Assembly: GCA_002423435.1 (NCBI GenBank)
Contig: DIWE01000018.1
Coordinates: 133,717-197,716, forward strand
Direction of reading: 5' to 3'
Length of the DNA: 64,000 nucleotides
Source: Clostridiales bacterium UBA6114
GTDB lineage: Bacteria; Bacillota; Clostridia; Oscillospirales; Butyricicoccaceae
Shown here: in pieces, positions 17,590-26,422 of the stretch
Layout: every line of letters starts with the position of its first letter
Position numbering within the stretch: the first letter of the stretch is position 1
Made by a program: the position numbers and the translations under genes
Notes under the pieces: model-generated
Databases searched by the model: none
What the model saw: only the letters and a program-made list of their open reading frames with translations
Told to the model about the DNA's origin: nothing

Positions 17590-19064
17590 AAAAAATGTCT
17601 TTATCAGAGTTATGTGATATTATCATTGGAAAAACACCTTCAAGAAGTATAAGCAAATACTGGGGCAAAGGATTTAAGTGGGTTTCAATTTCAGATATGA
17701 GCGAAAACGTAATATACGAAACCAAAGAAGAAATAACTGAAGAAGCAATAAAAGCCTGCCATTGTAAAAAAATTGCTAAAGGAACCCTTTTATTAAGCTT
17801 TAAATTGAGTATTGGAAAGCTTGCATTTGCAGGAACAAATCTTTATACAAATGAAGCAATTGCAGCTTTAGTCATAAGAGATCAGAATATTCTTAATCCT
17901 CAATATCTATACCACACTTTAAAAGCAACGAAATTTACGGGCGGAAATCAAGCAGCAAAAGGAATTACATTAAACTCAAATTCACTTGCAGCTTTGAAAA
18001 TTTTTATACCTTCAATTGAAAACCAAAATCATATTTCTGAATTACTAAACATGGTTGAAATCCTAATTTCAAAACGTAGGGAAAGCATTCAGGCGTTAGA
18101 AGAACTCACCAGAAGTATTTTTCAAGCGATGTTTGGTGATCCTACAAAAATGAATCAAATGAACAAAATTAAGTTTAATGAAATAATAACTTTCATAACA
18201 AGTGGCTCGCGCGGTTGGGCAAAGTATTATTCAGAAACCGGAGATATTTTTATTAGAATTAATAATGTTAAAGATGCTGGCTTTGTTTTAGATGATATAA
18301 AATATGTCACTCCTCCAATAAACCAAGAAGCTGTTCGTACTAAAACAATGACAGGCGATTTATTATTTTCGATAACTGCAGACCTTGGAAGGACGGCGAT
18401 TATCAACAAAAAGTTAAGTGGAGCTTATATTAATCAACACTTAGCATTAATTCGTCTTAAGCATAAGAGAATAAATCCTATGTATATTGCATGGTATTTT
18501 ACTATGCCATATGGTAAGTCACTAGTTAAAAAGAAAAATAGAAAAGGCGTCAAAGCAGGATTAAACTTTGATGACATTCGAGGACTTGATATTGTATTAC
18601 CACCACTCCCATTACAAAATAAATTTGCCGATATTGCAGAGAAGATTGAATCCATTAAATCAAAATACAGTCAAAATCAAAGCGAGTTAGAAAATCTCTT
18701 CGGTTCGCTAAGTCAGCAAGCATTTAGAGGAGAATTAAATTTAAATAGAATTGCAGTAGACGAAACCAAATGGACATCAATAGCTCTGGAAGAAAAGCCA
18801 CTTATATCAACTGCGGTTGATCAACAATCATCAGTTAATAAATATTCGATACAAGAGCTTACCAAGGTAATTAATAGTTTTGAGCACAAGGAATTTAATT
18901 TCGAATCTCTTATGAAAACGCTTCAAAAAACCTCGTACGACGAAACACCTAGATATGATGATATAAAAAACCAAATATACAAAATGCTCGAAGGGCCAAA
19001 TCCTCAATTGTCTCAAACATTTAATAAGGATAAGAAGGAAATTGTGTTGAGGGCAAACTTATGA
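17586..19064 (+). CDS. hsdS: Type I restriction specificity subunit with C-terminal extension
   Basis: A 492-aa protein. TRD1 (about 1-150: LSELCDIIIGKTPSRS...GFKWVSISDM) is followed by a conserved spacer helix (SKRRESIQALEELTRSIFQAMFGDP). TRD2 (about 195-345: IITFITSGSRGWAKYYSETG) leads to the second helix ending LFGSLSQQAFRGELN. HsdS proteins normally stop there. This one continues about 110 residues (from about 383), including IQELTKVINSFEHKEFNFES and a C-terminal KKEIVLRANL. It recognises the bipartite DNA target. ATGA overlaps join it to hsdM and to the ATPase gene. Confidence 0.92.
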   Translation: MKKMSLSELCDIIIGKTPSRSISKYWGKGFKWVSISDMSENVIYETKEEITEEAIKACHCKKIAKGTLLLSFKLSIGKLAFAGTNLYTNEAIAALVIRDQNILNPQYLYHTLKATKFTGGNQAAKGITLNSNSLAALKIFIPSIENQNHISELLNMVEILISKRRESIQALEELTRSIFQAMFGDPTKMNQMNKIKFNEIITFITSGSRGWAKYYSETGDIFIRINNVKDAGFVLDDIKYVTPPINQEAVRTKTMTGDLLFSITADLGRTAIINKKLSGAYINQHLALIRLKHKRINPMYIAWYFTMPYGKSLVKKKNRKGVKAGLNFDDIRGLDIVLPPLPLQNKFADIAEKIESIKSKYSQNQSELENLFGSLSQQAFRGELNLNRIAVDETKWTSIALEEKPLISTAVDQQSSVNKYSIQELTKVINSFEHKEFNFESLMKTLQKTSYDETPRYDDIKNQIYKMLEGPNPQLSQTFNKDKKEIVLRANL

Positions 19065-20794
19065 AGCTACTAAGCCTGAAAATTACAGATCCCTTCAGCT
19101 TTAGAAGCCTACAGACAGGTTTTGCCATTCGCTTTCTGCGTGAATGGAACTTTAGTGAGGCAAGAGAATTCAATCCATATATATTGGCTGGCCCAAATGG
19201 AAGTGGAAAGTCCAATGTACTGGAAGCCTTAGCGGCAATATTTTATCATCTGGAATGTATGTATCTCAATTACAGGCCGGATTCATTTGAATATGAGGAA
19301 ACAGAAAATCCACAAGGTTTTCGTAGTCATATCTCTACACCTAATGGTTTTGAACTGGAATATCTAATTTCCGTACCTCAATCGCTAAATATTTTAGGAT
19401 CTCAAGAGTATGCCCATATCAAAGTAGTTAAAGAAAATAATAAGATCCCTTTGATTTATTGGGTTAACAGGGATTTATTTGATGCTAAGGCTAATGAATT
19501 ATTAGCAAGAAATGACGCAAAGCAAGTCTTACCAGATTTCATCTTAGGTTACTCATCTGGTGAAAATGAGATATTAAGCTTACCTTTTTTCAAAATGCGC
19601 TTTATACATTTTGATGAGTATAAAGATTATCTTATCAATCAAGGCCCATATTCTAGAGTACCAGAAGGGCGATTGACTTTTTTAAGCAGTGAATTCAGCC
19701 AGGCTATTCTATTATGTAACCTTATACTTCAGGATAGGGTACTATTAATGCCTTTTAGAGAAGAAATTGGCGTTGAGGACATTAAAATATTTCGTATTAT
19801 TATTAAGAAATACATCAAACTTGATGAAAGCCAAATTACTGAAGACCCTCAGGACACATCGAAGTACCCAATAGGTATTATAGAAACATTTGAAAATGAA
19901 TATGATGAAAAACAATACCGTCTTGATATTACGCAAAATTTAAAATCTGTTATTGAAAAGCTCAAAAATTGTTCCACTTGTAATTACTATGATTCGGAAG
20001 CTGACGAGCTCTATCTTGACTATTGGGTAAATGAAGAAACTAAACAGGCATTCGCTTATAATTTTGAATCTCCAATTGAACTTTTTCAATCACTACAAGT
20101 ACTTTTAACTCTTAACTTATATGCTGTTAATGAAAAGCTCAAAAAAGAACTTTATCAGTCATCCAGTTTATATGTAAATGAAACTATACCAACCTTACCT
20201 TCAGATGAACGAATTATGCGTTTTAAAGACTTATGGATACAAAAAAATGGAGTTAATGGAAATATACTTTATAAATCGCTTTCAGATGGGGAGCATCAAT
20301 TTCTTCATTCTTTGGGGTTGTGTTTACTATATAAAGACAAAAGGTGTTTATTTCTTTTGGATGAACCGGAAACTCATTTTAATCCTAATTGGCGTGCTAA
20401 ATTCATATCCCGCATTCGAGATTGTTTTCAAGATGATAATGCAAAAACAATAGACCGAGAAATGTTAATCACAACTCATACGCCTTATTTAATTTCAGAT
20501 AGCAAAAAGGAATATGTTTTAGTTTTCAAAAAGACAGAAGGAAATAATGTTGAAGTAACGCGGCCAGATTATAATACGCTTGGGGCATCAGTTAATAAAA
20601 TTACAATGAATACTTTTGAAAAAGTAGAAACTATCGGTGAATATGCCGAAAAACAGTTGAATGAAATCAAAACACGCTTTGAGTCTGGTGCACCAAAGCA
20701 AGAAATTATCAAAGAAGTGAATGATTTGCTTGGGGATTCTGTTGAAAAGGTGCTATTTATAAAGAAGGTCCTAACGAGTATGGAGGGAGAATAA
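19061..20794 (+). CDS. AAA/ABC-type ATPase, Septu PtuA-like, restriction-associated
   Basis: A 577-aa ATPase of the OLD/SMC-like type. Walker A is GPNGSGKSN (about residue 44). The ABC signature is SLSDGEHQF (about 405-413). Walker B is CLFLLDEPETHFNP (about 426-439), and the H-loop is LITTHTPYLIS (about 468). A long middle region (80-390) carries no recognised nuclease domain. This motif set matches ATPases paired with HNH nucleases, such as PtuA of Septu, and restriction-system-associated AAA ATPases. It overlaps hsdS (ATGA) and the HNH gene (TAATG), so the four genes appear translationally coupled. It probably senses or licenses DNA and activates the HNH partner; this is inference. Confidence 0.85.
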   Translation: MKLLSLKITDPFSFRSLQTGFAIRFLREWNFSEAREFNPYILAGPNGSGKSNVLEALAAIFYHLECMYLNYRPDSFEYEETENPQGFRSHISTPNGFELEYLISVPQSLNILGSQEYAHIKVVKENNKIPLIYWVNRDLFDAKANELLARNDAKQVLPDFILGYSSGENEILSLPFFKMRFIHFDEYKDYLINQGPYSRVPEGRLTFLSSEFSQAILLCNLILQDRVLLMPFREEIGVEDIKIFRIIIKKYIKLDESQITEDPQDTSKYPIGIIETFENEYDEKQYRLDITQNLKSVIEKLKNCSTCNYYDSEADELYLDYWVNEETKQAFAYNFESPIELFQSLQVLLTLNLYAVNEKLKKELYQSSSLYVNETIPTLPSDERIMRFKDLWIQKNGVNGNILYKSLSDGEHQFLHSLGLCLLYKDKRCLFLLDEPETHFNPNWRAKFISRIRDCFQDDNAKTIDREMLITTHTPYLISDSKKEYVLVFKKTEGNNVEVTRPDYNTLGASVNKITMNTFEKVETIGEYAEKQLNEIKTRFESGAPKQEIIKEVNDLLGDSVEKVLFIKKVLTSMEGE

Positions 20795-21846
20795 TGCTGT
20801 TTTCATATAAGTACATCAATCATAGTATGGAAAAAATGCAAGAATATATAGACTATATTTTTTTTCATATTTGGTGTATTGCTCCTGACCATAATTTTGA
20901 AGAGGCATTATTTGATGATGAACCAGATCTTAAAGAAATATATACAACCTTACATAATAATGATATAAAAAGTGCTGACTTTTTTATCGGAGGAATTAAG
21001 CGGATTTTTTATATTTTTAAAGATCTAAGCGCTGATGATATAGAACAATTACAGATATGGTATCAATCGAATAATAATATTGAATGCCTTTGCAATAATG
21101 ATAATCAAATAAATGCAATTACATACTCAGATATTGCAAAAACAAATCTTAAATTAAGTGAAACTCTCGAATCCTTTTTTACAAACCTTTATTCTTCGGA
21201 TTTTTTAGAACTAAAAGTTATCAAAGATAAGATGGGCTCAATTGCTGATCACTATAAGGAATTTGTTAAGACAAATTCTATTGGGAAATGTCCATTCTGC
21301 GGGTTATATGATATTGATAGTGAATACGATAAAACAAGAGACGCTTATGATCACTTTTTCCCCAAAAGCAAATATCCTTTTTCTTCGATAAATTTTAAGA
21401 ATCTATCTCCCATGTGTTATAAGTGTAATAGTAGTAATAAGGGCACTAAAGATCCACTACATGATGCAAAAGGGAATAAACGTAAATCCTTTTATGCTTA
21501 CTGTGCAGAAGGTCACAGTATATCTATAAAAATTGAACTTAAGTCAGCCGATATCCAGAACTTAAAACCTGAAGATATAGATATTTCTTATGAACCAAAT
21601 GAATATTTGGAAGAGATAAATACGTGGATTGATTTATTTGGTATTGATGACCGGTATAAAGCGAAATGTTGTTCAATAGAAGCAAGGTTCTGGGTTAGTG
21701 AGATAATTGACGACTGTAGAGATTTATCTCCAGAAGAATATTTACATATTAGGCTGGAAACAGCACAAACAGCCCCTTATTTAGAGAGGAATTTTTTACG
21801 AATACCTTTTTTAAGAGCATGTGAAGAAAAACATATTTTCGCTTGA
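20794..21846 (+). CDS. HNH endonuclease, PtuB-like partner of the ATPase
   Basis: A 350-aa protein. An N-terminal region of unknown fold (1-160) is followed by a zinc-stabilised HNH core: CPFC (about 166-169), DHFFPKSKYP (catalytic DH about 186-187), NFKNLSPMC, then CYKCNSSNKGTKDP (208-211 onward). The catalytic His, the Asn and two CxxC pairs are all present. The C-terminal 120 residues contain a helical region (YLEEINTWIDLFGIDDRYKAKC). It is the last gene of the operon and the only candidate nuclease. It would play the role that HsdR plays in ordinary type I systems, or that PtuB plays in Septu. Confidence 0.82.
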   Translation: MLFSYKYINHSMEKMQEYIDYIFFHIWCIAPDHNFEEALFDDEPDLKEIYTTLHNNDIKSADFFIGGIKRIFYIFKDLSADDIEQLQIWYQSNNNIECLCNNDNQINAITYSDIAKTNLKLSETLESFFTNLYSSDFLELKVIKDKMGSIADHYKEFVKTNSIGKCPFCGLYDIDSEYDKTRDAYDHFFPKSKYPFSSINFKNLSPMCYKCNSSNKGTKDPLHDAKGNKRKSFYAYCAEGHSISIKIELKSADIQNLKPEDIDISYEPNEYLEEINTWIDLFGIDDRYKAKCCSIEARFWVSEIIDDCRDLSPEEYLHIRLETAQTAPYLERNFLRIPFLRACEEKHIFA

Positions 21847-22063
21847 TTATTCATTAATAGCTGGGAATCCATGTTCATTCCGACCTCTTGCCTTTCCTTT
21901 TTGCTAACGGTTTGCTAATTTGGACCCCGCAAAACGCCCCAAAACGTGCTAACACGAGGGAATACGGCAAAACACGAAAAAGCCGCCGAAGCCCTGGTAT
22001 TGCAAGGGTTTCGGCGGTATTCCACAATACTGAAAGATACTGAAAAATACACGTCTGTGCTAA
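21847..22063. other. Right end of the island: hairpin and TTTGCTAA motifs
   Basis: No gene. It contains a stem CCGCCGAAGCCCT/AGGGTTTCGGCGG (21983-22017), a likely terminator for the defence operon. It also contains repeats of TTGCTAAC (21901), TTTGCTAAT (21911), GTGCTAAC (21946, 22057). The same motif occurs at the left end next to the integrase remnant (11326, 11339 inverted) and at 22215, 22230 and 22262. These are candidate integrase arm sites. Confidence 0.5.
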
Positions 22064-22206
22064 CTCCTAAGCGATAGGTCGGACGTTCGAATCGTCTCGG
22101 GGATGCCAAAAATGCCGGAAAACAGTTGTTTTCCGGCGCTTTTTCATGCAAAAAGCTTCGAAGCTTCGTGTAACCTTTCGCCTTTTTGATTGGCAGGCCG
22201 TTAGCA
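22064..22206 (+). repeat. Direct repeat copy 2 / attR of the first island
   Basis: 143 bp nearly identical to 11163-11305. It carries the last 41 nt of the tRNA-Arg (anticodon loop to discriminator), CCA, the terminator hairpin and the trailing GGCCGTTAGCA. The 5' half of the tRNA is missing, so this is an attachment-site copy and not a gene. Confidence 0.85.
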
Positions 22207-22288
22207 GATTGGCGTTTGCTAATCAAAACGTGCTAATTGTGAAACGGTCAAAATCCGGGGGTTTGCTAACCAGTGATGCGCATAAATA

Positions 22289-22321
22289 AACCAGGGTATC
22301 GTCAATGACAATACCCTGGTT
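22289..22321 (-). terminator. Terminator of the two-component/exported protein operon
   Basis: An 11-bp perfect stem AACCAGGGTAT/ATACCCTGGTT; the 11-nt loop contains an inner GTCA/TGAC pair. It lies 16 bp past the stop at 22338. Confidence 0.65.
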
Positions 22322-22337
22322 ACAAAGGATACGGTGC

Positions 22338-23204
22338 TTATCCAACACCTTTTTCCGTTACCGGCTTAATATCCAAGCTCCCGTCATACCCGTTCGGGAA
22401 ATAGATATAAGCAGCCGCTTCCTTATTTTCGCCGGTTAAGCGCACTCCCATTGCGGAACTGTCGGACAACTCGCAAACAACGGAAACGCCGCCGGCCGTA
22501 GTTGCTGAAACCACTTTGGAACTTGCTATTGAAACATTTTCAGGGAGCAGTTTCAATATTTTTTGCACCGCCATGTCTTTCCACTCCGGGTTTTGAAGAT
22601 CCCGACTGTTTTCTTCTTGATAGGAAAGATCATAGGAACTTGCGTCAAGCATTGTGCCGTCGACCGAGTTTACGCTGGCAAGATACCTTTTTGTATTCTG
22701 CGTCTCCTGCGGCGCATGGAAGATGACGGTCCAGTTATCCGTATAGGGAACCGGATTTCTTGAAAAACTCGCTTCGGCTGTGTACCCTGTAAAGTCCACA
22801 CCATACGCTTTTTCGAGGATGTCCGCCGCAAAGGCGGCAGCCTGCTCCGCCGATATGTCTTTTTCACCGGGGGTCATATTGGCGATGATGGTATTATACT
22901 CTTTTTCGATTTGTTCGGGAGTCATTCCGCTTTTGTCCAATTTAGTCTTCAGTGCGGCTTTGCGTTCGCTGTCAAGCCCGCTTTTGGACAGGTCGACAAC
23001 CGTATAACCCGCGGGTTCCGCTGCGGCAGGCTGAACCTGACCGCTGTTTTTTAAAACTTGCGTGGTTGAAACCGCATTTGCCGATGCACTTTCCGGTACG
23101 TTGTTGTTCAGTGTAAACGCCATCGCGGAACTGCTTCCGACAACGAGCGCTGCAGCAGCTGCAAACACCCAGGTTTTGCTGATAATTGATCTTAATTTTG
23201 ACAT
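22338..23204 (-). CDS. Exported hypothetical protein of a two-component locus
   Basis: A 288-aa protein with an N-terminal signal peptide (KTWVFAAAAALVVGSSSAMAF, predicted cleavage near residue 29). The mature part has a helical stretch (KAALKTKLDKSGMTPEQIEKEYNTIIANM) and then two beta-rich segments resembling YpeB/PepSY-like folds (YTDNWTVIFHAPQETQNTKRYLASVNSVDGTML). I do not recognise a named family. It is the third gene of a response regulator - kinase - exported protein operon, 46 bp after the kinase, and may be its ligand sensor or output. Confidence 0.7.
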   Translation of the reverse strand: MSKLRSIISKTWVFAAAAALVVGSSSAMAFTLNNNVPESASANAVSTTQVLKNSGQVQPAAAEPAGYTVVDLSKSGLDSERKAALKTKLDKSGMTPEQIEKEYNTIIANMTPGEKDISAEQAAAFAADILEKAYGVDFTGYTAEASFSRNPVPYTDNWTVIFHAPQETQNTKRYLASVNSVDGTMLDASSYDLSYQEENSRDLQNPEWKDMAVQKILKLLPENVSIASSKVVSATTAGGVSVVCELSDSSAMGVRLTGENKEAAAYIYFPNGYDGSLDIKPVTEKGVG

Positions 23205-23250
23205 CTTTTTTAAGCTCCCTTTCGATTCATTTTGTTTGATTGCAAATTAA

Positions 23251-24693
23251 TCATACATCCGAGGGCATTACAGAGTTTTCAGGGAGTTGTAAAGGAGTGG
23301 TAAAAACAACTTGCACTATCGTCCCTTTTCCGGGCCGGGAATTGATTTTCAATTCCGCCCCATGTAAATGCGCAATCTCACGGCATAGCGACAATCCCAG
23401 CCCCACCCCGCCGGAGCTGCGGGAACGCGCCTTATCCACACGGTAAAATGGTTCGCAAACCAGCGAGGCCTCATCTTCTTCCATGCCGCAGCCTGAATCT
23501 CTGACCTCGAGTATCGGTACTTTGTCAAAATAAGCGGACAGCCAAATAACGGAATCATTGGATGATGCTTTTATCGCATTGTCCAACAAGTTTACAAGCA
23601 GCGACTGAAGAAGGATTAGATCTCCCGGCAATGCATTCAGCGATGATTCCATTTCCAATTTGATATTTTTTTCTGTCAGCTTTGATATAAGCTCTGATTT
23701 AATCCGATCAAACAAATCCATTGGAATGTTTTGCCGAATATCCAACTTATTGTTTCGCAGCAGTGCCAGATCCAACAATTTAAAAGCGAGGTTCTTCAGC
23801 CGGTCGGTTTCGCTGACGATATAATTTGCCGCTTTAATTCGGTTTGGCTCGTTGGTGTTTGCGTTTTGGAGGTACTCGGCATAGCCCCGGATCGCGGTAA
23901 GCGGCGTTCTGAGTTCGTGCGCCAGATTGTCTATCAGCCGCTGTTTATTCCGCGCATTTCGATCAAGTTCGGTGATCTTGTCCTGGATACTTGCAGCCAT
24001 CTGATTGAAATTTTCCGCCAGATCATGGAATTCATCCCTGCCGGGGATGCTTAAACGCTCCTCATATTCTCCGCCGGCGATTTTTCGTGCGGCCTTTTGC
24101 ATTGTCCTGATTGGATCGGTCAGCTTCCTTAGCAGCAGCAGTAATATCAGACTGAGCGCCATTTCAACTATTACGCTGACTGTGATCAGATACCTTGTGA
24201 GTTTTGCATGGGTATCATACAGCTCGGACAGGTTACGCACATATGTCAAAGTATACTCTGTATAAGGAATACCTTCCTTTCCCGAGATAACAAGATAATT
24301 TCCTTCCTTGCCCGGCAGCACCTTTATCGTATAACTATCCTCCGAAGGTTCTCCGGTATCGATATCGGAGATGGCGGAAGGTATATTCGTATACAGAATC
24401 TCATTTGATTTTTTTAGTTCAAGGAAGATATTTTGGCTTTTATAATAATCCGCATAGGAACGCATAATGCTTTCTATGGAAGAAGTAGTCAAATCCGCCT
24501 GATTTCGGTAATAGATGGTATTCATCGCATCATAAACGCCATTTATGATAAAGTGATACTCGCCCAGTGCCCGGTCGGTATCCCTTCTCATATTTAATGA
24601 GAAGCTGTATTGCGAGGTCAGATAAATACAGATATTGATAGCTGCAATGAAAATAATTAAAACTCCGATAAATAATTTTTGCCAGAACTTCAT
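23251..24693 (-). CDS. Sensor histidine kinase
   Basis: A 480-aa membrane kinase. TM1 (about 7-27) and TM2 (about 170-190) flank an extracytoplasmic sensor. A HAMP domain (LTDPIRTMQKAARKIAGGEYEERL) and an H-box (LAHELRTPLTAIRGY, His about 260) follow. The N-box is LLDNAIKAS, then DSGCGME and GGVGLGLSLCREIAHLHGAE. It is a complete HPK of the OmpR-partner type. It overlaps the response regulator stop (ATGA). The locus is enclosed by tRNA-Arg 3' repeats. Confidence 0.93.
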   Translation of the reverse strand: MKFWQKLFIGVLIIFIAAINICIYLTSQYSFSLNMRRDTDRALGEYHFIINGVYDAMNTIYYRNQADLTTSSIESIMRSYADYYKSQNIFLELKKSNEILYTNIPSAISDIDTGEPSEDSYTIKVLPGKEGNYLVISGKEGIPYTEYTLTYVRNLSELYDTHAKLTRYLITVSVIVEMALSLILLLLLRKLTDPIRTMQKAARKIAGGEYEERLSIPGRDEFHDLAENFNQMAASIQDKITELDRNARNKQRLIDNLAHELRTPLTAIRGYAEYLQNANTNEPNRIKAANYIVSETDRLKNLAFKLLDLALLRNNKLDIRQNIPMDLFDRIKSELISKLTEKNIKLEMESSLNALPGDLILLQSLLVNLLDNAIKASSNDSVIWLSAYFDKVPILEVRDSGCGMEEDEASLVCEPFYRVDKARSRSSGGVGLGLSLCREIAHLHGAELKINSRPGKGTIVQVVFTTPLQLPENSVMPSDV

Positions 24694-25346
24694 TGTTCCG
24701 CCTCCAGACGGTAACCCATCTTATATACCGTCTTAATTCTGTCTTCCCAATTCAATTTTTTCCGGAGTTTTTGAATATGTACATCAACCGTTCTGGTTTC
24801 ACCGTAATAGTCGTAATCCCATGCCAGCTTAAGCAGTTTTTCCCGTGAAAGAGCGATGTTTTTGTTTTTAATAAGAATCTCAAGCAATTCGTACTCGCGG
24901 AGGGTGAGTTCAATTTCGCTGCCGTCCACAGTTACTACTCTGCTGTTTAGATTGACAACTGTTCCGTCAAGGGAAAAAACTTTCACCGTCCTGCATGTGC
25001 GGCGGAGCACGGCTTCAATCCTCGCCAAAAGCTCCACCGTTTCAAAAGGCTTTACGATATAATCGTCAGCGCCCAGTTTAAGCCCTCTGACTCTGTCGGA
25101 CAGATTGCCCCTGGCAGTGAGAAAAATGACAGGAGTTCTTTCAGGGACGTATTCAAACAGGGAAAAACCGTCAATTCCCGGAAGCATGATGTCCATAAGG
25201 ATCAGGGAATACGTATTCTTTTTTATGTCGTCGAGCGCTTCAGTGCCGTCATAAGCCTGTTCACTTGAATGCCCTATAAGCTCAAGATTCATAGCAATAA
25301 GATCGTTTATGGGTTTTTCATCCTCAATAATGAGAATGTGTGCCAT
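24690..25346 (-). CDS. OmpR-family response regulator
   Basis: A 218-aa protein. The receiver domain reads HILIIEDEKPINDLI...LILMDIMLPGIDGF (phosphoacceptor Asp about 52) with conserved Lys in YIVKPFE. A winged-helix output domain follows (LTLREYELLEILIKNKNIALSREKLLKLAWDYDYYGETRTVDVHIQKLRKKL). GGAGGTGG precedes the ATG. It is first in the operon with the kinase and the exported protein. Confidence 0.95.
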   Translation of the reverse strand: MAHILIIEDEKPINDLIAMNLELIGHSSEQAYDGTEALDDIKKNTYSLILMDIMLPGIDGFSLFEYVPERTPVIFLTARGNLSDRVRGLKLGADDYIVKPFETVELLARIEAVLRRTCRTVKVFSLDGTVVNLNSRVVTVDGSEIELTLREYELLEILIKNKNIALSREKLLKLAWDYDYYGETRTVDVHIQKLRKKLNWEDRIKTVYKMGYRLEAEQ

Positions 25347-25484
25347 AATACCACCTCCATGCTTATTTTAGCATAGATGGCAACTTGAAAATGTTATGGA
25401 GTTGTAAAACCGTTAAGGTCATAAAAACAGAAGTATTACTCAACAAAAGATGTGATTATAAAGTTTCTTAAAAGTTATAAATAA

Positions 25485-25535
25485 TCGAATCGTCTCGGGG
25501 ATGCCAAAAATGCCGGAAAACAGCTGTTTTCCGGC
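25485..25535 (+). repeat. Direct repeat copy 3, tRNA-Arg 3' end
   Basis: About 51 bp identical to copy 2 but for one base: the T-arm 3' side and acceptor (TCGAATCGTCTCGGGGATG), CCA, and the terminator palindrome AACAG/CTGTT extended by GCCGGAA. Only the last ~20 nt of the tRNA is present. It marks the far boundary of a second 3.3-kb segment carrying the two-component system. Confidence 0.75.
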
Positions 25536-25602
25536 ATTTTTCTTTGCTTTTCACTTTTTTCGTTGGCATGATCCGAAGCAGATTGTCGAATAGATGTCTG
25601 AT

Positions 25603-26268
25603 TCAATTATTTCTTTCTTCAATTAGCGCGGTGATTTTTTTGATGCCCTCCATCGGGCTCGTAAAAACAGGAACTCCGAGCTCATGCAGGCCGTCAGCGG
25701 CGCAAGCCATCGTGATCTGTGCCAAAACAATGGAATCGCAGCCTTTGGATATGAGCGCTTTCCCCGTTTCAGCAATTAACGCATTGTGTCGCTCAACATC
25801 GCCAGTCTTCAGCGCAAGCATCGCGTCAGTATTGATTCCAATTTCAAATTCGACTTTTTTCCCCGACAAATCAGCGATTTTTTCCATTTGTGCTTTTGCG
25901 GACGGGCCTGAGGCGGCCGTGGTTGCGACGATACCAATTTTTCGGCCCTGCTCCACCGCGGATGTAAGCATGGGGTTGTCGATACCGATGACGGGAATAC
26001 CGGCATATGCCTTCATCCGGTCGACAAAAGGTGTGTATACGGAACAGGCGACAATGATTCCGTCAACTCCGGCATCGACTGCGTCAAAGAAGAGTCGAGT
26101 AAAAGAGCGGAACCCGAATTCATCCGCTCCGCCGACCTGATTTGCACGGTACAAGAGATTTTCATTTAAAAAATTCAGAATTGTCACGTCTTTGCCGCAT
26201 TTGCGCGCCGCATCGTTCAGCGGGGGAATAGCGGCTGCGGTCGCATGGATAACGCCGATATTAATCAT
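25603..26268 (-). CDS. Asp/Glu racemase-superfamily protein
   Basis: A 221-aa protein of the aspartate/glutamate/hydantoin racemase fold. Two catalytic Cys positions are present: VACSVYTPF (about 75) and ITMAC (about 190). GIDNPMLTSAVEQGRKIGIVATTAASGPSAKAQ is also typical. Members include amino-acid racemases, maleate isomerases and arylmalonate decarboxylases. The ATG at 26268 follows AGAGGT. It lies downstream of the PrpR-N regulator on the same strand, next to a sugar-acid catabolic locus. The substrate cannot be told. Confidence 0.75.
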   Translation of the reverse strand: MINIGVIHATAAAIPPLNDAARKCGKDVTILNFLNENLLYRANQVGGADEFGFRSFTRLFFDAVDAGVDGIIVACSVYTPFVDRMKAYAGIPVIGIDNPMLTSAVEQGRKIGIVATTAASGPSAKAQMEKIADLSGKKVEFEIGINTDAMLALKTGDVERHNALIAETGKALISKGCDSIVLAQITMACAADGLHELGVPVFTSPMEGIKKITALIEERNN

Positions 26269-26422
26269 ATTTTTACCTCTAAACATTATTTGTGATTATG
26301 CAGAGGTGCATTATATTGCGCAAAGGAAAGGGTTTTCTTAACGAGATGAAGGGCATCATGCTATCAAACCGTTTCATAAATTGCCGAACAGCCAAGGTTT
26401 CCCCCTCTTTATCTGTTGCAAT

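Noticed and set aside
21915..22226. 103-codon minus-strand frame ending at the island boundary
   Set aside because: It is antisense to the tRNA-Arg 3' copy (reads PRRFERPTYRLGV, a typical antisense-tRNA artefact) and has no ribosome site or domain.
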